The translations under genes were made by a program, and so were the position numbers. Of a DNA stretch of 64,000 nt, positions 45,230-54,357 are shown in pieces; position 1 is the first letter of the stretch, and every line of letters starts with the position of its first letter. Below the pieces are notes generated by a model, which did no database searches, was not told the DNA's origin, and worked only from the letters and a program-made list of their open reading frames with translations. Where the stretch lies: NCBI GenBank assembly GCA_016191285.1, contig JACPPA010000014.1:62001-126000 (forward strand), read 5' to 3'. The DNA comes from Gammaproteobacteria bacterium. Lineage in GTDB: Bacteria > Pseudomonadota > Gammaproteobacteria > Ga0077536.

Positions 45230-46689
45230 CGCGATTGGCGACCCCGCTTGAGCAGCATGGCTTTAGCCGTTATTCGCGCTCGGAAGAGATCGCTGAGTTT
45301 CTGCGGTGTCTGGTGACAGAGGGTTCCGGCGTACGCGTAGCTGCGCTTGGTCATTCCGCGCTGGGACATCCGCTGCTTGCGCTAAACCTTGCATCCACCC
45401 GGCCAGCCGCGCTTCACCCACGCGCCTTACGTGTACTCATGGTGGGCTCGCAACACGGCGCATCCGAGGCGGCGGGTGCCGAAGCGCTCCTCATGTTGGC
45501 GCGCGCGATCCTACTGGGCGATCTCGCGCCATTGCGCGAGGCTATCGAGTTCATGCTGATCCCCAACGCGAACCCCGATGGCCGCGAACTGGATTCAAGT
45601 AAAAATGCCAATGCGATAAACATTAATCGCGATTTTGTGTTGCTCTCGCAATCCGAGAGCGTGGCGTTGGATACAGTGGTCGCGAAGTTCGCGCCCGATG
45701 TGATCCTGGACGCGCACGAGTCGGCCATCCTGAAGCGCAAGACCCTCGGGCGTGAAGGCTATGTGACCGAGTTCGAGGCCCAGTTTGATGTGGGGAATTC
45801 GCCGGCGATCCCGGCTGCCTTGCGCGCTTACGCCGAAGACGAACTATTACCTGCGCTGATCGGTGCCGTGTCGGCGCGGGGCTTGCCGACGCAGCGCTAT
45901 ATCCGTGAGATAAGTTCGACCACCCAACCGATTACCAACGGTGGACTCAGCATTCGTCGCTTTCGAAACAAAGCCGCCCTACACGGCACGTTGTCGCTGC
46001 TGCTCGAAACGCCGATGGAACCGCAGGCGGATCCGCATCCCACCTATCGCAATATCGCGGTGCGAACCGACAAGCAATTGCTGTGCATGCGCGAGTTTTT
46101 ACAAGTGATCCACGCGCGGCACGCGGCCATCGTCCCGTTAATCGATACGCAGCGTGCGACAAACGCGCTCGAACCGTGGCCTTTACGCAGTGAATACGTG
46201 CTGGATACCGCCGATCCCGTGATCACGATTCCGCTCCGCCGCCGCGACAACGCGGAACGGGTCGCACTCACCTTTCGCAATCACCGCGCGGTGGCGACGC
46301 ACCACACCATTGAGTTGCCGGCGGAATATATCGTCACCGCCCACACTGCGCCGGTGGCCGCGCTGCTCGCGCGGCATCGGTCTCCGTTCACGGTGGTAAA
46401 CACCGCGATCCGATTGCGGGTTAAGGCACGTCGCTTTGGTCGCGGTCGCACGGTGCACGAAGGCTTTATGGTGCTCGACGAAACCGAGCGCGAGCGACAG
46501 GTTGAGCCCGGCGCCTTGCGGGTAACGCTGCGCCCCGGCGGACGCCTATTGCCGATGCTGCTGGATCCGCGATCGAGTAGCAGCATATTTCGCTACCCGC
46601 CGTTTGCACGGCTAATAGAGTCATCCTCGGAATTTTTTATACTGGAAGTGGACGGGAAGGAATCGATTATCCGCTCTGAATCTGGCTAG
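45226..46689 (+). CDS. M14-type metallopeptidase, cytoplasmic paralogue
   Basis: This 487-residue paralogue of the preceding gene starts with a GTG that overlaps its stop (GTGA). It keeps MVGSQHGASEAAG (zinc His and Glu), NANPDGREL, VILDAHESAILKRK and the catalytic Glu in LLLETPME. It also shares YIREISSTTQPITNGG and a C-terminal LLDPRSSSSIF with its neighbour. It lacks the N-terminal hydrophobic segment, so the two copies probably act in different compartments. No family member with this operon position is known to me. Confidence 0.82.
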   Translation: MTRLATPLEQHGFSRYSRSEEIAEFLRCLVTEGSGVRVAALGHSALGHPLLALNLASTRPAALHPRALRVLMVGSQHGASEAAGAEALLMLARAILLGDLAPLREAIEFMLIPNANPDGRELDSSKNANAININRDFVLLSQSESVALDTVVAKFAPDVILDAHESAILKRKTLGREGYVTEFEAQFDVGNSPAIPAALRAYAEDELLPALIGAVSARGLPTQRYIREISSTTQPITNGGLSIRRFRNKAALHGTLSLLLETPMEPQADPHPTYRNIAVRTDKQLLCMREFLQVIHARHAAIVPLIDTQRATNALEPWPLRSEYVLDTADPVITIPLRRRDNAERVALTFRNHRAVATHHTIELPAEYIVTAHTAPVAALLARHRSPFTVVNTAIRLRVKARRFGRGRTVHEGFMVLDETERERQVEPGALRVTLRPGGRLLPMLLDPRSSSSIFRYPPFARLIESSSEFFILEVDGKESIIRSESG

Positions 46690-46694
46690 TTCCC

Positions 46695-46745
46695 CCGCTA
46701 TTGGCGGCTCCGCAGCGTGTATTGTGGAAGCCGCTCCCACAAGTA
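46695..46745. repeat. Degenerate REP-like unit
   Basis: GGCGGCTCCGC...TGTGGAAGCCGCTCCCAC between convergent genes matches the outer part of the 24-bp REP unit seen at 36.0-36.2 kb. The second arm is better kept than the first. It may serve as a bidirectional end-of-transcript hairpin. Confidence 0.5.
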
Positions 46746-46761
46746 AGATCAAGCGTCCATA

Positions 46762-49575
46762 TCAATATCCAACCGCGCGAAGATGCGGTAGGTCTGGGTC
46801 ACCATTACGCCGCGCGAGATCTTGTATCAGATAAGTTTCGAAGACCTCGGCGGGGAGCGGGCGACTAAACAAATAGCCCTGAATCAGATCACAATCGTGA
46901 GCGCGCAAATAATCGCACTGTTCGCTGGTCTCGACGCCTTCCGCCACCGAGTGCATGCCGAGCCGGCGACACAGGGTCAGGATCGAATCGATTACTGCCT
47001 CGCCTTTCGAGCCTTTGCCGATTTCGATCACAAATGAGCGGTCGATCTTAATGACCTGAATGGGCATGCGCTGGAGATATTTCAAGGACGAATGCCCCGT
47101 TCCGAAGTCGTCCAATGCCAGTGACAGACCAATTGCGCGCAGCCGCTCCATGTATTCGATAGTTCGCGACATATCGGCGCAGGCAACCGTTTCAGTAATT
47201 TCCAATTCAATGGCGGCGGCGGGGATCGCTGTCGCCCGCAAACAGGCCGCGACTCGCGTGACCAGATCCGGGGCTTCGAACTGACGTGCCGCCAGATTGA
47301 CGTTCATCTTGAAGTTCTCGAGGCCATGACGATCGCGCCATTGACGCAGCTGACGGCAGGCTTGTTCGAGGACTAGCTGGCCCAACTCCACGATTAAGCC
47401 ACTCTGCTCGGCTTCGACGATGAATTCGCCCGGCATGACCAGTCCGCGTTCTGGATGTTGCCAGCGCACGAGGGCTTCGCAGCCGACGACGCGCGATGAT
47501 TTGGCATCCACTTTGGGCTGATAGTGCAGCACAAACGCACGCTCGTCGATGGCCTGCCGTAACGCATTGCGGAGCGCCAGCGAACGTAAGGTCCGCGTGT
47601 TCAATTCTTCCGAATAAAACCGGAAGCGCTGATTGACGACCGCCGTCTTGGCTTGTTCAACCGCGCTTTCGGCGCACTTCAGCAGCGCTTCACCATCGGC
47701 CGCATCGCGTGGATAGAGTGCGGCGCCGATACTTGCACTGAGCCGCAAGCACGCTTCATTGGTTATCAATGGCGCGGAAACCGCGGCATGCACGGTATCG
47801 GTCAATTCCCGGATCCGAGCGACCGCGGCGCCTTCATTCGGCGGCAGCGCGGGAACCAAGATCGCGAATTTATCGCCCCGCAAGCGCACTGCCTGACACG
47901 GTGGTATAGCCAGCGTGCGCAGTCGGTCGGCAATCTGGCACAGCATTGCATCACCTGCCGCATACCCCAGACTATCATTGAAAGCCTTGAAATCATCGAG
48001 ATCGATCACGAGCAATGCAGCGCTCGCCTGTTCATCCTGTGCAAGGGTCAAAGTCGATTTCAATCCGGCGAGGAGGTGTTCTCGATTCGGCAATTCTGTC
48101 AACGCATCGTGATAAGTCTGATACGCAACTTTCTGTTGAATCGCGCGGTTGGAGAGCGCCAGCGCAATTCGATCTGCGAAATCGTTTAGCGCGGTTTCAT
48201 TTTGTGAAGTGAGATGTCCGCCATTCACATCGGCGATGACTAACACCACCCCGTAATTCATTTCAACTTGGCGCGCGATCACCAGGGCGTTGGCGGCCCC
48301 GAGCGCGCGTAACGATCTCGCCCAGGCCCCTGCCGTTTCTAGTTCTAGCGGATGCGACGTGCGGCACAACGTGTCGAATCCACTGTCATCCAGTGCTTGG
48401 TCGAATTTCTCCACGGCGAGGGATTTCAAGCCATAAGTTATCTCGCCCTCGGATTTGAGTGCCACGGCTACCGCGTCGCCTAAGGCTTGAGCGAAGACAT
48501 GGCGCAGGATCAGCGCCACGATTTGATGGGCATCGAAGGACGCGAGGATGGCGTGATCGATGGCTGCGGAATCCTCGAGCGCCTTGAAGTGGCGCTCGAG
48601 TTGTGACGCCATTTGGTTAAAGGAGTTGCCCAGCCGCTCAATTTCGTCGCCCGTTTTAAGTTCTATGCGAGCGCGCAAATTGCCCTTGGTCATTTCTTCC
48701 GCAAAATCCGTGAGGCCGCGAATCGGCGCGAGTGAGCGCCTGAGCGCGATCAACGTTAGCAGCAGCACGATAATCACACTGAATCCGAAAATCGGCGCAT
48801 TCGTGCGCAGGAAGTACGCCGGTGAGAAGGATTCGTAGTCGCCGGTTTGCCAGGTCACGATTTGCCAATCGCCGACGCCGAAAGATTCATCCATGAACAA
48901 CCGCCAGGTCGCGACCTGTGTGTCGCCAGCAGCGGTGGCGACTCGTCCTTCCTGGTAGCCGGCGCTGCGCGGGGTGCTGGTGACAGATCGTTCCCAATCG
49001 GCAGGGGGCGGCGCCGAGCAGAATACGTACGCTTGCACTTCGTTGCGTAGGCAATAGCGATATTCCGGTGGTAACACGACGCCGAGGTCGGGTGTGCCGG
49101 TGAGTTCGAAGGCGAACAAGGTGGCGCGTGGCGTGCCAAGGGCTCGTTGAAATAGTTGTACGCGTGACATGTTCGCCGAGATCGCCTGGGTCGATACCAC
49201 AATTCGGCGCTCGGCGAGAAGATCACGCTGATACTTGCTTAAGCCAACCTCTGTCGCGATGCGTAATACGCCCGACGGGAGTCGACGTTCAGAATCAGTC
49301 GGCCGGCCGTCGGCGGCGTGACGTTCCCAATCTTCGATCGCGAGCGTAAGGGTGCGCGCCCGTTCGGTCATCCAGCCATGGAAGTAAAGTGCGCCGGCTT
49401 TGGTGAATTGAAAGCGATTTTTATGATTGAGCGCGCTGGTTTCGTCGGTGATTTCCCTAAACGACAATACGGCGAGCACGATCGCCGGGATCAAGGCGGC
49501 AACCGTAAAGAGTGCCGCGACGCGGCGGCCGAGTCGCGATCGCCAAGCCGGCGGGGGCGATTGCATGACGGGCAC
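46762..49575 (-). CDS. Membrane GGDEF-EAL protein, probable c-di-GMP phosphodiesterase
   Basis: This 937-residue protein has a helix at about 19-38, a periplasmic sensor domain (about 40-258), a helix at about 260-278, HAMP (about 279-332), a GAF-like domain (about 335-475), GGDEF (about 485-645) and EAL (about 665-915). The GGDEF signature reads RGDKF (566-570), so cyclase activity is unlikely. The EAL domain keeps EAL (700-702), NVNLAARQF, LDDFGTGHSSL, KIDRSF and EGVET, so c-di-GMP hydrolysis is likely, perhaps tuned by GTP binding to the degenerate domain. It lies 33 bp after the pseudopilin gene. Confidence 0.92.
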   Translation of the reverse strand: MPVMQSPPPAWRSRLGRRVAALFTVAALIPAIVLAVLSFREITDETSALNHKNRFQFTKAGALYFHGWMTERARTLTLAIEDWERHAADGRPTDSERRLPSGVLRIATEVGLSKYQRDLLAERRIVVSTQAISANMSRVQLFQRALGTPRATLFAFELTGTPDLGVVLPPEYRYCLRNEVQAYVFCSAPPPADWERSVTSTPRSAGYQEGRVATAAGDTQVATWRLFMDESFGVGDWQIVTWQTGDYESFSPAYFLRTNAPIFGFSVIIVLLLTLIALRRSLAPIRGLTDFAEEMTKGNLRARIELKTGDEIERLGNSFNQMASQLERHFKALEDSAAIDHAILASFDAHQIVALILRHVFAQALGDAVAVALKSEGEITYGLKSLAVEKFDQALDDSGFDTLCRTSHPLELETAGAWARSLRALGAANALVIARQVEMNYGVVLVIADVNGGHLTSQNETALNDFADRIALALSNRAIQQKVAYQTYHDALTELPNREHLLAGLKSTLTLAQDEQASAALLVIDLDDFKAFNDSLGYAAGDAMLCQIADRLRTLAIPPCQAVRLRGDKFAILVPALPPNEGAAVARIRELTDTVHAAVSAPLITNEACLRLSASIGAALYPRDAADGEALLKCAESAVEQAKTAVVNQRFRFYSEELNTRTLRSLALRNALRQAIDERAFVLHYQPKVDAKSSRVVGCEALVRWQHPERGLVMPGEFIVEAEQSGLIVELGQLVLEQACRQLRQWRDRHGLENFKMNVNLAARQFEAPDLVTRVAACLRATAIPAAAIELEITETVACADMSRTIEYMERLRAIGLSLALDDFGTGHSSLKYLQRMPIQVIKIDRSFVIEIGKGSKGEAVIDSILTLCRRLGMHSVAEGVETSEQCDYLRAHDCDLIQGYLFSRPLPAEVFETYLIQDLARRNGDPDLPHLRAVGY

Positions 49576-49608
49576 CGCGCGTTACGACACTGGCCGCTTT
49601 AAGCCAGG

Positions 49609-50076
49609 TCAGTACTCAGCGGCTGGTCCGACGTACGATCCATTATTCCCACGCACGATGTCATCACGGCTCGCTTTGGCGGTGAGCGGTCCAACTGATT
49701 GGCCATCCGGTCCACTGGAATACAGGTCGTAATCGGAATTGATGGGTACCAGGTTGTGGTCCTTGCGCGCCTTACCTTTAGAACCCTTAGACGACGGCCG
49801 TAAACGAAGATACTCGAACGGGCTGCCCCACGCGTCCTGGGGCAGCGGCTGGTAGATATCGCTTAAGGCAGCAGGGAGAATATTTTCATCGAAGACATAG
49901 CGTTCGATCGCCGCCTCAATGCTGGTCATTTCTAGCGTCGTCGACTTTATCTTCGCGTCCTCGATATAGTGGTTGTACGTATTCATCCCTATCGTTAACA
50001 AAAAACCCGCGACGATGATGCAGAGCATGAGCTCGATCAACGTCAAGCCGCGCGGAATTTTTCGATAAATGGACAT
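49609..50076 (-). CDS. Type II secretion-like pseudopilin (GspG-like), orphan
   Basis: The ATG at 50076 gives MSIYRKIPRG|LTLIELMLCI, a class III leader ending in Gly before the prepilin cleavage site, with Glu5 of the mature protein present. The product has 155 residues. The helix is followed by a globular part with a GspG-like calcium-loop ending (DAWGSPFEY, then INSDYDLYSSGPDGQ). GspG normally sits in a gsp operon. No other secretion gene is here, so it may serve a distant machine. An EAL-domain gene follows on the same strand. Confidence 0.87.
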   Translation of the reverse strand: MSIYRKIPRGLTLIELMLCIIVAGFLLTIGMNTYNHYIEDAKIKSTTLEMTSIEAAIERYVFDENILPAALSDIYQPLPQDAWGSPFEYLRLRPSSKGSKGKARKDHNLVPINSDYDLYSSGPDGQSVGPLTAKASRDDIVRGNNGSYVGPAAEY

Positions 50077-50226
50077 GATTAGGGTCGAATGCATTATCCA
50101 ATGCATGTGATCTCGGTAAGGCCGTTAACGGCGCCCACTCCGATTTACTTGAGGGCATAATGTGCCGCCTTATTCTTAGACGCCGACAACCCCGACCTAA
50201 CGCCTTATCGTGCGAGGACTAGCTGT

Positions 50227-51276
50227 ATGAATAAAGAGAAAATGAAGGACATGGCTGACCGCGTCTTTCGCGATATGGCCGGCGGCATGGCGGTGGGACT
50301 TGCCCATGTCGGAACCCAAACTGGCCTGTTCAAGGCGATGGCCGGCAACGGTGCAATGACCGTTGATGATGTCGTATCGGCAAGCGGCCTCCAGGCCCGC
50401 TACGTTGAAGAATGGTTAAAAGGCATGGTGACTGCCGGTTATCTCGATTATGACACGGCGGCCGGCACGTTCGCGCTGCCGGAAGAACATGCCTATCTAC
50501 TAGCTTCCGACGATACCGATCACTACATGGGCGGACTGTTCGGCATGTTGCCGCCGTTGCTAACCGTGGCGCCACGCGTGATCGACGCCTTCCGGCATGG
50601 CGGTGGCGTGCCGTTCGCCGATTTCGCACCCGAGTGCCGCGAAGCGATCGATCTGATGAATCGCGGCAACTATGAACATCGCCTCGTCGATTACTGGCTG
50701 GCGCAATTACCCGACGTGACCGCGCGATTGCGCGCCGGCGGTCGCGCGCTCGATGTGGGCTGCGGCAACGGTCATGTGGTGTTTGCGCTCGCCAAAGCGT
50801 TTCCGGTGAGTGAAATAGTGGGCGTTGATCCTGATGCGAAATCTATCGCGACCGCGAATGCCGCCAGCGCCGGGATCGCATTAGCTCCACGTTTCGTTAA
50901 CGCCACCCTCGACAAGGTTGAAGCCAAGTCCAAGTTCGATCTCATCACGCTGTGTGATGTGCTTCATGATCTGCCAGCGCCGATCCCCGTGCTAACCGAT
51001 ATCCGCACTCGCCTCGCGCCGGACGGCGTCTTGCTGGTCATCGAGCCGCGCGTTTCAGATCATCTTGAAGAAAACGTCAACTCGCTCGCCGCGATGTTCT
51101 ATGGCTTCAGCGTCTTTCACTGCATGACGCAGTCGATCGCGCACGATGGCGCGGGACTCGGTGCTTGCATGGGTCCTACGCGCACCGCCGCGCTGTTTCG
51201 CGAGGCGGGATTCGCGCGCGTCGAGCAATTGCCGATCAAGAGCTCAGTGAATCTTTTTTACGCGGTGCGCCATTGA
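50227..51276 (+). CDS. SAM-dependent methyltransferase with N-terminal winged helix
   Basis: This 349-residue protein has an N-terminal helical/winged-helix domain (about 1-95; GLFKAMAGNGAMTVDDVVSA and YVEEWLKGMVTAGYLDYD) that resembles Rv2258c-type methyltransferases. The Rossmann domain has the SAM loop ALDVGCGNGHVVFALA (about 174-189), GVDPDAKSI and LCDVLHDLPAP. The methyl acceptor is unknown. Its 3' end overlaps the convergent superoxide dismutase gene by 41 bp. Confidence 0.85.
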   Translation: MNKEKMKDMADRVFRDMAGGMAVGLAHVGTQTGLFKAMAGNGAMTVDDVVSASGLQARYVEEWLKGMVTAGYLDYDTAAGTFALPEEHAYLLASDDTDHYMGGLFGMLPPLLTVAPRVIDAFRHGGGVPFADFAPECREAIDLMNRGNYEHRLVDYWLAQLPDVTARLRAGGRALDVGCGNGHVVFALAKAFPVSEIVGVDPDAKSIATANAASAGIALAPRFVNATLDKVEAKSKFDLITLCDVLHDLPAPIPVLTDIRTRLAPDGVLLVIEPRVSDHLEENVNSLAAMFYGFSVFHCMTQSIAHDGAGLGACMGPTRTAALFREAGFARVEQLPIKSSVNLFYAVRH

Positions 51277-51997
51277 GCGCGGCGAGGCGATCCGCGACAG
51301 CGTCCCAGCGAATGTTCGCGAAGAAAGCGTCGATGTACTTGGCTGCGGCAGCACCGTAGTCCATTTGGTAGGCGTGTTCGTACATGTCCATCACCAGCAA
51401 CGGGAGGGTTGCCGCCGGGCCGTGCGCGTGATCGCCGAGCCAGTAGTTTTCGAGCTGGTTCAAATGGGTATTGAAGCCGAGTACGACCCAACCGGAGCCA
51501 CCCGCCAGGCCCAAACCGATCCGGCGGAACTCGGTTTCCCAGGCGTCGAAACTACCAAAGGACTCGGCGATGGTTTTGCGTTCGCGCGCGCCGATCTCCC
51601 CCCTACCCCCAAGATTCTTGAAATAGTAATCGTGGAGCACGACCGATCCCGTTCGCATCAAATGCTCGCGCTTTAGATCGTTATAGATGAAAGGGGGCAT
51701 GTCCGGTTTTACTAGGGCGGCCGCGAGTTGCTGCTTAACGGTGGCGAGCGCTTTGACGGCGCCGCCATAGTTATTCTCCCAATGCGAGCGGAGCAGTTTT
51801 TCCGACAGCCCTTTAAGCTGCGCCGGATCGAAGGGCAGCGGTTTCATTATCGAGTCGGTAGCAAATGCTGGCGGCACCGTCGTGACACCCGTTGGCGCGG
51901 CAGATTCCGCCATGACCGCACCGGTGCCAAGGGCGCCCATGCCAGCCACCGCCGTGCGCATCAATGCGCGTCGTTGTTCATCGATGAAGTCAGGCAT
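51236..51997 (-). CDS. Fe/Mn superoxide dismutase with Tat-like export signal
   Basis: This 253-residue protein has an N-terminal RRALMRTAVAGMGALGTGAV with a twin Arg and hydrophobic stretch, so it is probably exported by Tat, folded and metal-loaded. The SOD domain keeps all four metal ligands: His in LLRSHWENNYGG, His in VVLHDYYFKN, and Asp and His in VMDMYEHAYQMDYG. Further motifs are GSGWVVLGFN and NYWLGDHAHG. It converts superoxide to H2O2. It sits 34 bp after the enoyl-CoA hydratase gene. Confidence 0.88.
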   Translation of the reverse strand: MPDFIDEQRRALMRTAVAGMGALGTGAVMAESAAPTGVTTVPPAFATDSIMKPLPFDPAQLKGLSEKLLRSHWENNYGGAVKALATVKQQLAAALVKPDMPPFIYNDLKREHLMRTGSVVLHDYYFKNLGGRGEIGARERKTIAESFGSFDAWETEFRRIGLGLAGGSGWVVLGFNTHLNQLENYWLGDHAHGPAATLPLLVMDMYEHAYQMDYGAAAAKYIDAFFANIRWDAVADRLAALNGAPRKKDSLSS

Positions 51998-52031
51998 GAG
52001 AGTCTCCTGGTGGGAAAATTACGCTATTAAT

Positions 52032-52841
52032 TCACTCCTTGTCGGTCTCCGCGCGACTCGGAGGGTCGGTCCACTCGGGCGAGCGCTTTTCGACAAAAGC
52101 GCGCAGGCCTTCGCGGCCATCCGCCGTTTCGAACACATTGCACAGCGTCTCGATTTGATTCTCGACATTGCGGCGATAATCGAGATCGTTGGCGCGCAGA
52201 AAGGAGGCGCGGCCCAAGGCCATGATGGTCGGCGATTTGCGGGCTAAAACTTGTGCGAGTTCCAGCGCGCGTGGCATCAGTTCGGCGCGCGGGGCCGCGT
52301 GATTGATAAGGCCGAGGTCGGCCGCTTCCCGCGCCGCTATCGGTGTGCCGGTAAACAGCAACTCGAATGCTTTGTGCCGCGAGATCTGACGCGGCAGATG
52401 CACGTAATGGATGGCGGGAATCAATCCGATATCGACTTCGGGATACCCGAGGTCGATGTCATCCGCCGCCAAGATCATGTCGCAGGTGATAGAGAGCGTC
52501 ATCCCCGCGCCCCGCGCTGGTCCATTAACCACGGCGATCGTCGGTTTACGCATTCGGTACTGGATATCCATCGTTTCCATATAGAACTTGTACACGAACT
52601 CGCGGAGCGCGAGGCCATCGCCGCCCGCGACCATTTTAAGATCCATACCGCCGCAGAACATGCCGGGTAACGCACTCGTGAGTATCACTGCGCGTACGTC
52701 GGGGCTGCGATCGGCGCGGCGTAGTGTGGCGTGAATGGCATCGATCATCGGGTGATCGATGGCGTTCACCGGCGCACGATTCATGCGAATGAACGCAATT
52801 CCGCTTTCTTCGGTGTAATCGACTCGTTGTACTGTGATCAT
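52032..52841 (-). CDS. Enoyl-CoA hydratase/isomerase family protein
   Basis: This 269-residue crotonase-fold protein shows SALPGMFCGGMDLKMV as the first oxyanion segment and VNGPARGAGMTLSITCDMIL as the second. EVDIGLIPAIHYVHLPRQIS covers the region that carries the acid/base residues in hydratases. It probably acts on an acyl-CoA, but hydratase, isomerase or hydrolase activity cannot be separated. It is upstream of the SOD gene on the same strand. A role in lower benzoyl-CoA degradation is possible but not indicated by position. Confidence 0.85.
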   Translation of the reverse strand: MITVQRVDYTEESGIAFIRMNRAPVNAIDHPMIDAIHATLRRADRSPDVRAVILTSALPGMFCGGMDLKMVAGGDGLALREFVYKFYMETMDIQYRMRKPTIAVVNGPARGAGMTLSITCDMILAADDIDLGYPEVDIGLIPAIHYVHLPRQISRHKAFELLFTGTPIAAREAADLGLINHAAPRAELMPRALELAQVLARKSPTIMALGRASFLRANDLDYRRNVENQIETLCNVFETADGREGLRAFVEKRSPEWTDPPSRAETDKE

Positions 52842-52879
52842 CGTTGCCTCGTGGCGGAAATAAACAAGGGTTAAAACGC

Positions 52880-53026
52880 TTAATCGAGCGCGACGACGAG
52901 CTTGCCCGTCGCGAAATTACTTTCCATATATCGATGCGCTGCGACGATCTCATCGAAGCGGAATACGCGCACCGATATCCGTCCGGGTCGCACGCGGGGG
53001 ATGTCAATAACTGCGGTTCGGCGAAA
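52880..53026 (-). pseudogene. C-terminal remnant of a quinone oxidoreductase-like gene
   Basis: An open stretch of 48 codons reads FRRTAVIDIPRVRPGRISVR then VFRFDEIVAAHRYMESNFAT and GKLVVALD, followed by TAA at 52880. DEIVxAHRYMES..GKLVV is the typical end of NADPH:quinone oxidoreductases of the MDR family (about 325 residues). No upstream coding part remains: the DJ-1/PfpI gene ends at 53030. It is a truncated relic. Confidence 0.7.
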
Positions 53027-53029
53027 GTA

Positions 53030-53692
53030 CTAAGCGCGCCCAATCATCGCGAGATATTCCTGGAGATCGCCCTGATTTACAAATTGGCTGAACGGATCGC
53101 GCGCTGCATCGGACTGCCACTCATACTCGGTCATCACCGCGACCTTGTCTGCATGTACTCGACCGTAGAGTTTGGCAATAACGCCAAGCGCCATGTCAGT
53201 GCCGGCGGATACGCCGGATGAGGTGAAGAACTTGCCGTCTTCGACCCAGCGCGCCGTTTCAACCCACGTAACTTTGTCGCTTTGCGCGGTGGCCAGGCTG
53301 AAGAATAATTTGTTTGAGGTGGCGCGGCGTCCATCGAGCAGACCGGCTTTGGCTAAGAGCGCCGATCCGGAACAAACCGACATCACGATCTCCGCCTGCA
53401 TCGCTTGCCGACGTAGAAAACCGAGCAGCACCGTGTTACCCAGCTGTTCCATTGTGCCAAGCCCACCGGGTAGCAAAATCAGATCGAGCGCTGGAGCCTG
53501 CGCGAAGTTCACTTCGGCGAGCGTGCTCGGTCCCTGCGCCGAACGTACCGGCCCGACGTTCTCGGCAACGGTCACGATTTTCAGCCCATGACCGGCGGAG
53601 CCAAACATTTCCAACGGGCCGTAATAGTCGAGGAGTTCGAAATCAGGGTAGAGGACGGCGCCAAGCGTTCGCGGTTTGATTTGATTAGGCAT
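53030..53692 (-). CDS. DJ-1/PfpI family protein
   Basis: The ATG at 53692 (MPNQIKPRTLGAVLYPDFEL) has GAGGA upstream, giving 220 residues. The nucleophile elbow is VMSVCSGSALLAKAG with the conserved Cys. GLGTMEQLGN and SSGVSAGTDMALG fit the isonitrile hydratase/ThiJ-like branch rather than the protease branch. It lacks an AraC-type DNA-binding domain. The substrate is unknown. A quinone-oxidoreductase relic abuts its 3' end, marking a deletion junction. Confidence 0.87.
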   Translation of the reverse strand: MPNQIKPRTLGAVLYPDFELLDYYGPLEMFGSAGHGLKIVTVAENVGPVRSAQGPSTLAEVNFAQAPALDLILLPGGLGTMEQLGNTVLLGFLRRQAMQAEIVMSVCSGSALLAKAGLLDGRRATSNKLFFSLATAQSDKVTWVETARWVEDGKFFTSSGVSAGTDMALGVIAKLYGRVHADKVAVMTEYEWQSDAARDPFSQFVNQGDLQEYLAMIGRA

Positions 53693-53853
53693 CGTTAAAA
53701 TCCTCGGATTACTGGTGAGTGGTGGCGCGATGTTGTGGGTTCGGACAAAGGTATCATCCTTAATAACCGAATAGGCGGCAATGAATTGCGATCCGCGGCG
53801 CCGGCGCCCGCGGATGCCGGGACTGGCCCGACACTGAATCAAAGGAAGTTCAC

Positions 53854-54357
53854 ATGTCCATCATCGAAGAACTCGGCTATCTCGGCAGCTTCATCAACGC
53901 ACTCGCCATGGTGGGTTCGGTTATCTACTTGGCGCTGCAGGTCCGCCAATCGAATCGGCTGGCGAAACTCTCCGCAATTGATGCCCTGCGCGATGCAACC
54001 AATCAATTCCGCGAGGTGCTGCTGTCGTCCGACAACGTCGAGGTCTGGCTGAAGGGCATCCAACATTACAACGAACTATCCGATGCCGAGCGTTACCGCT
54101 GGGACGAACTCGCGCTCTATCTGTGGGATTCGACGCAAGCCACCTATCTACGCGCCGTGCATCTCGGCGAACGCTTCGCGGTTAGCCGCGTTGGCTATAC
54201 GGTGCGCTACGCCAGCCGCGGGGTGACGTTCAAGACTTGGTGGGCGCCGCGACGCGAACGCTTTCACCCGGATTTCGTGCGGTTTGTTGAGGATAATCTT
54301 GGTAAGCCGCTAAACCCGCTTGCAGCTGTCGAATCGTTGGTGCAGGAAGAGATCTGA
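53854..54357 (+). CDS. Membrane-anchored protein of unknown function
   Basis: This 167-residue protein starts at 53854 with AAGGAAG upstream. One N-terminal membrane helix (LGSFINALAMVGSVIYLALQ, about residues 10-29) is followed by a soluble helical domain (VRQSNRLAKLSAIDALRDAT; WDELALYLWDSTQATYLRAV). Small proteins with this helix plus QVRQSNR design are widespread in marine and soil proteobacteria, with no function assigned to my knowledge. It is divergent from the DJ-1/PfpI gene. Confidence 0.7.
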   Translation: MSIIEELGYLGSFINALAMVGSVIYLALQVRQSNRLAKLSAIDALRDATNQFREVLLSSDNVEVWLKGIQHYNELSDAERYRWDELALYLWDSTQATYLRAVHLGERFAVSRVGYTVRYASRGVTFKTWWAPRRERFHPDFVRFVEDNLGKPLNPLAAVESLVQEEI

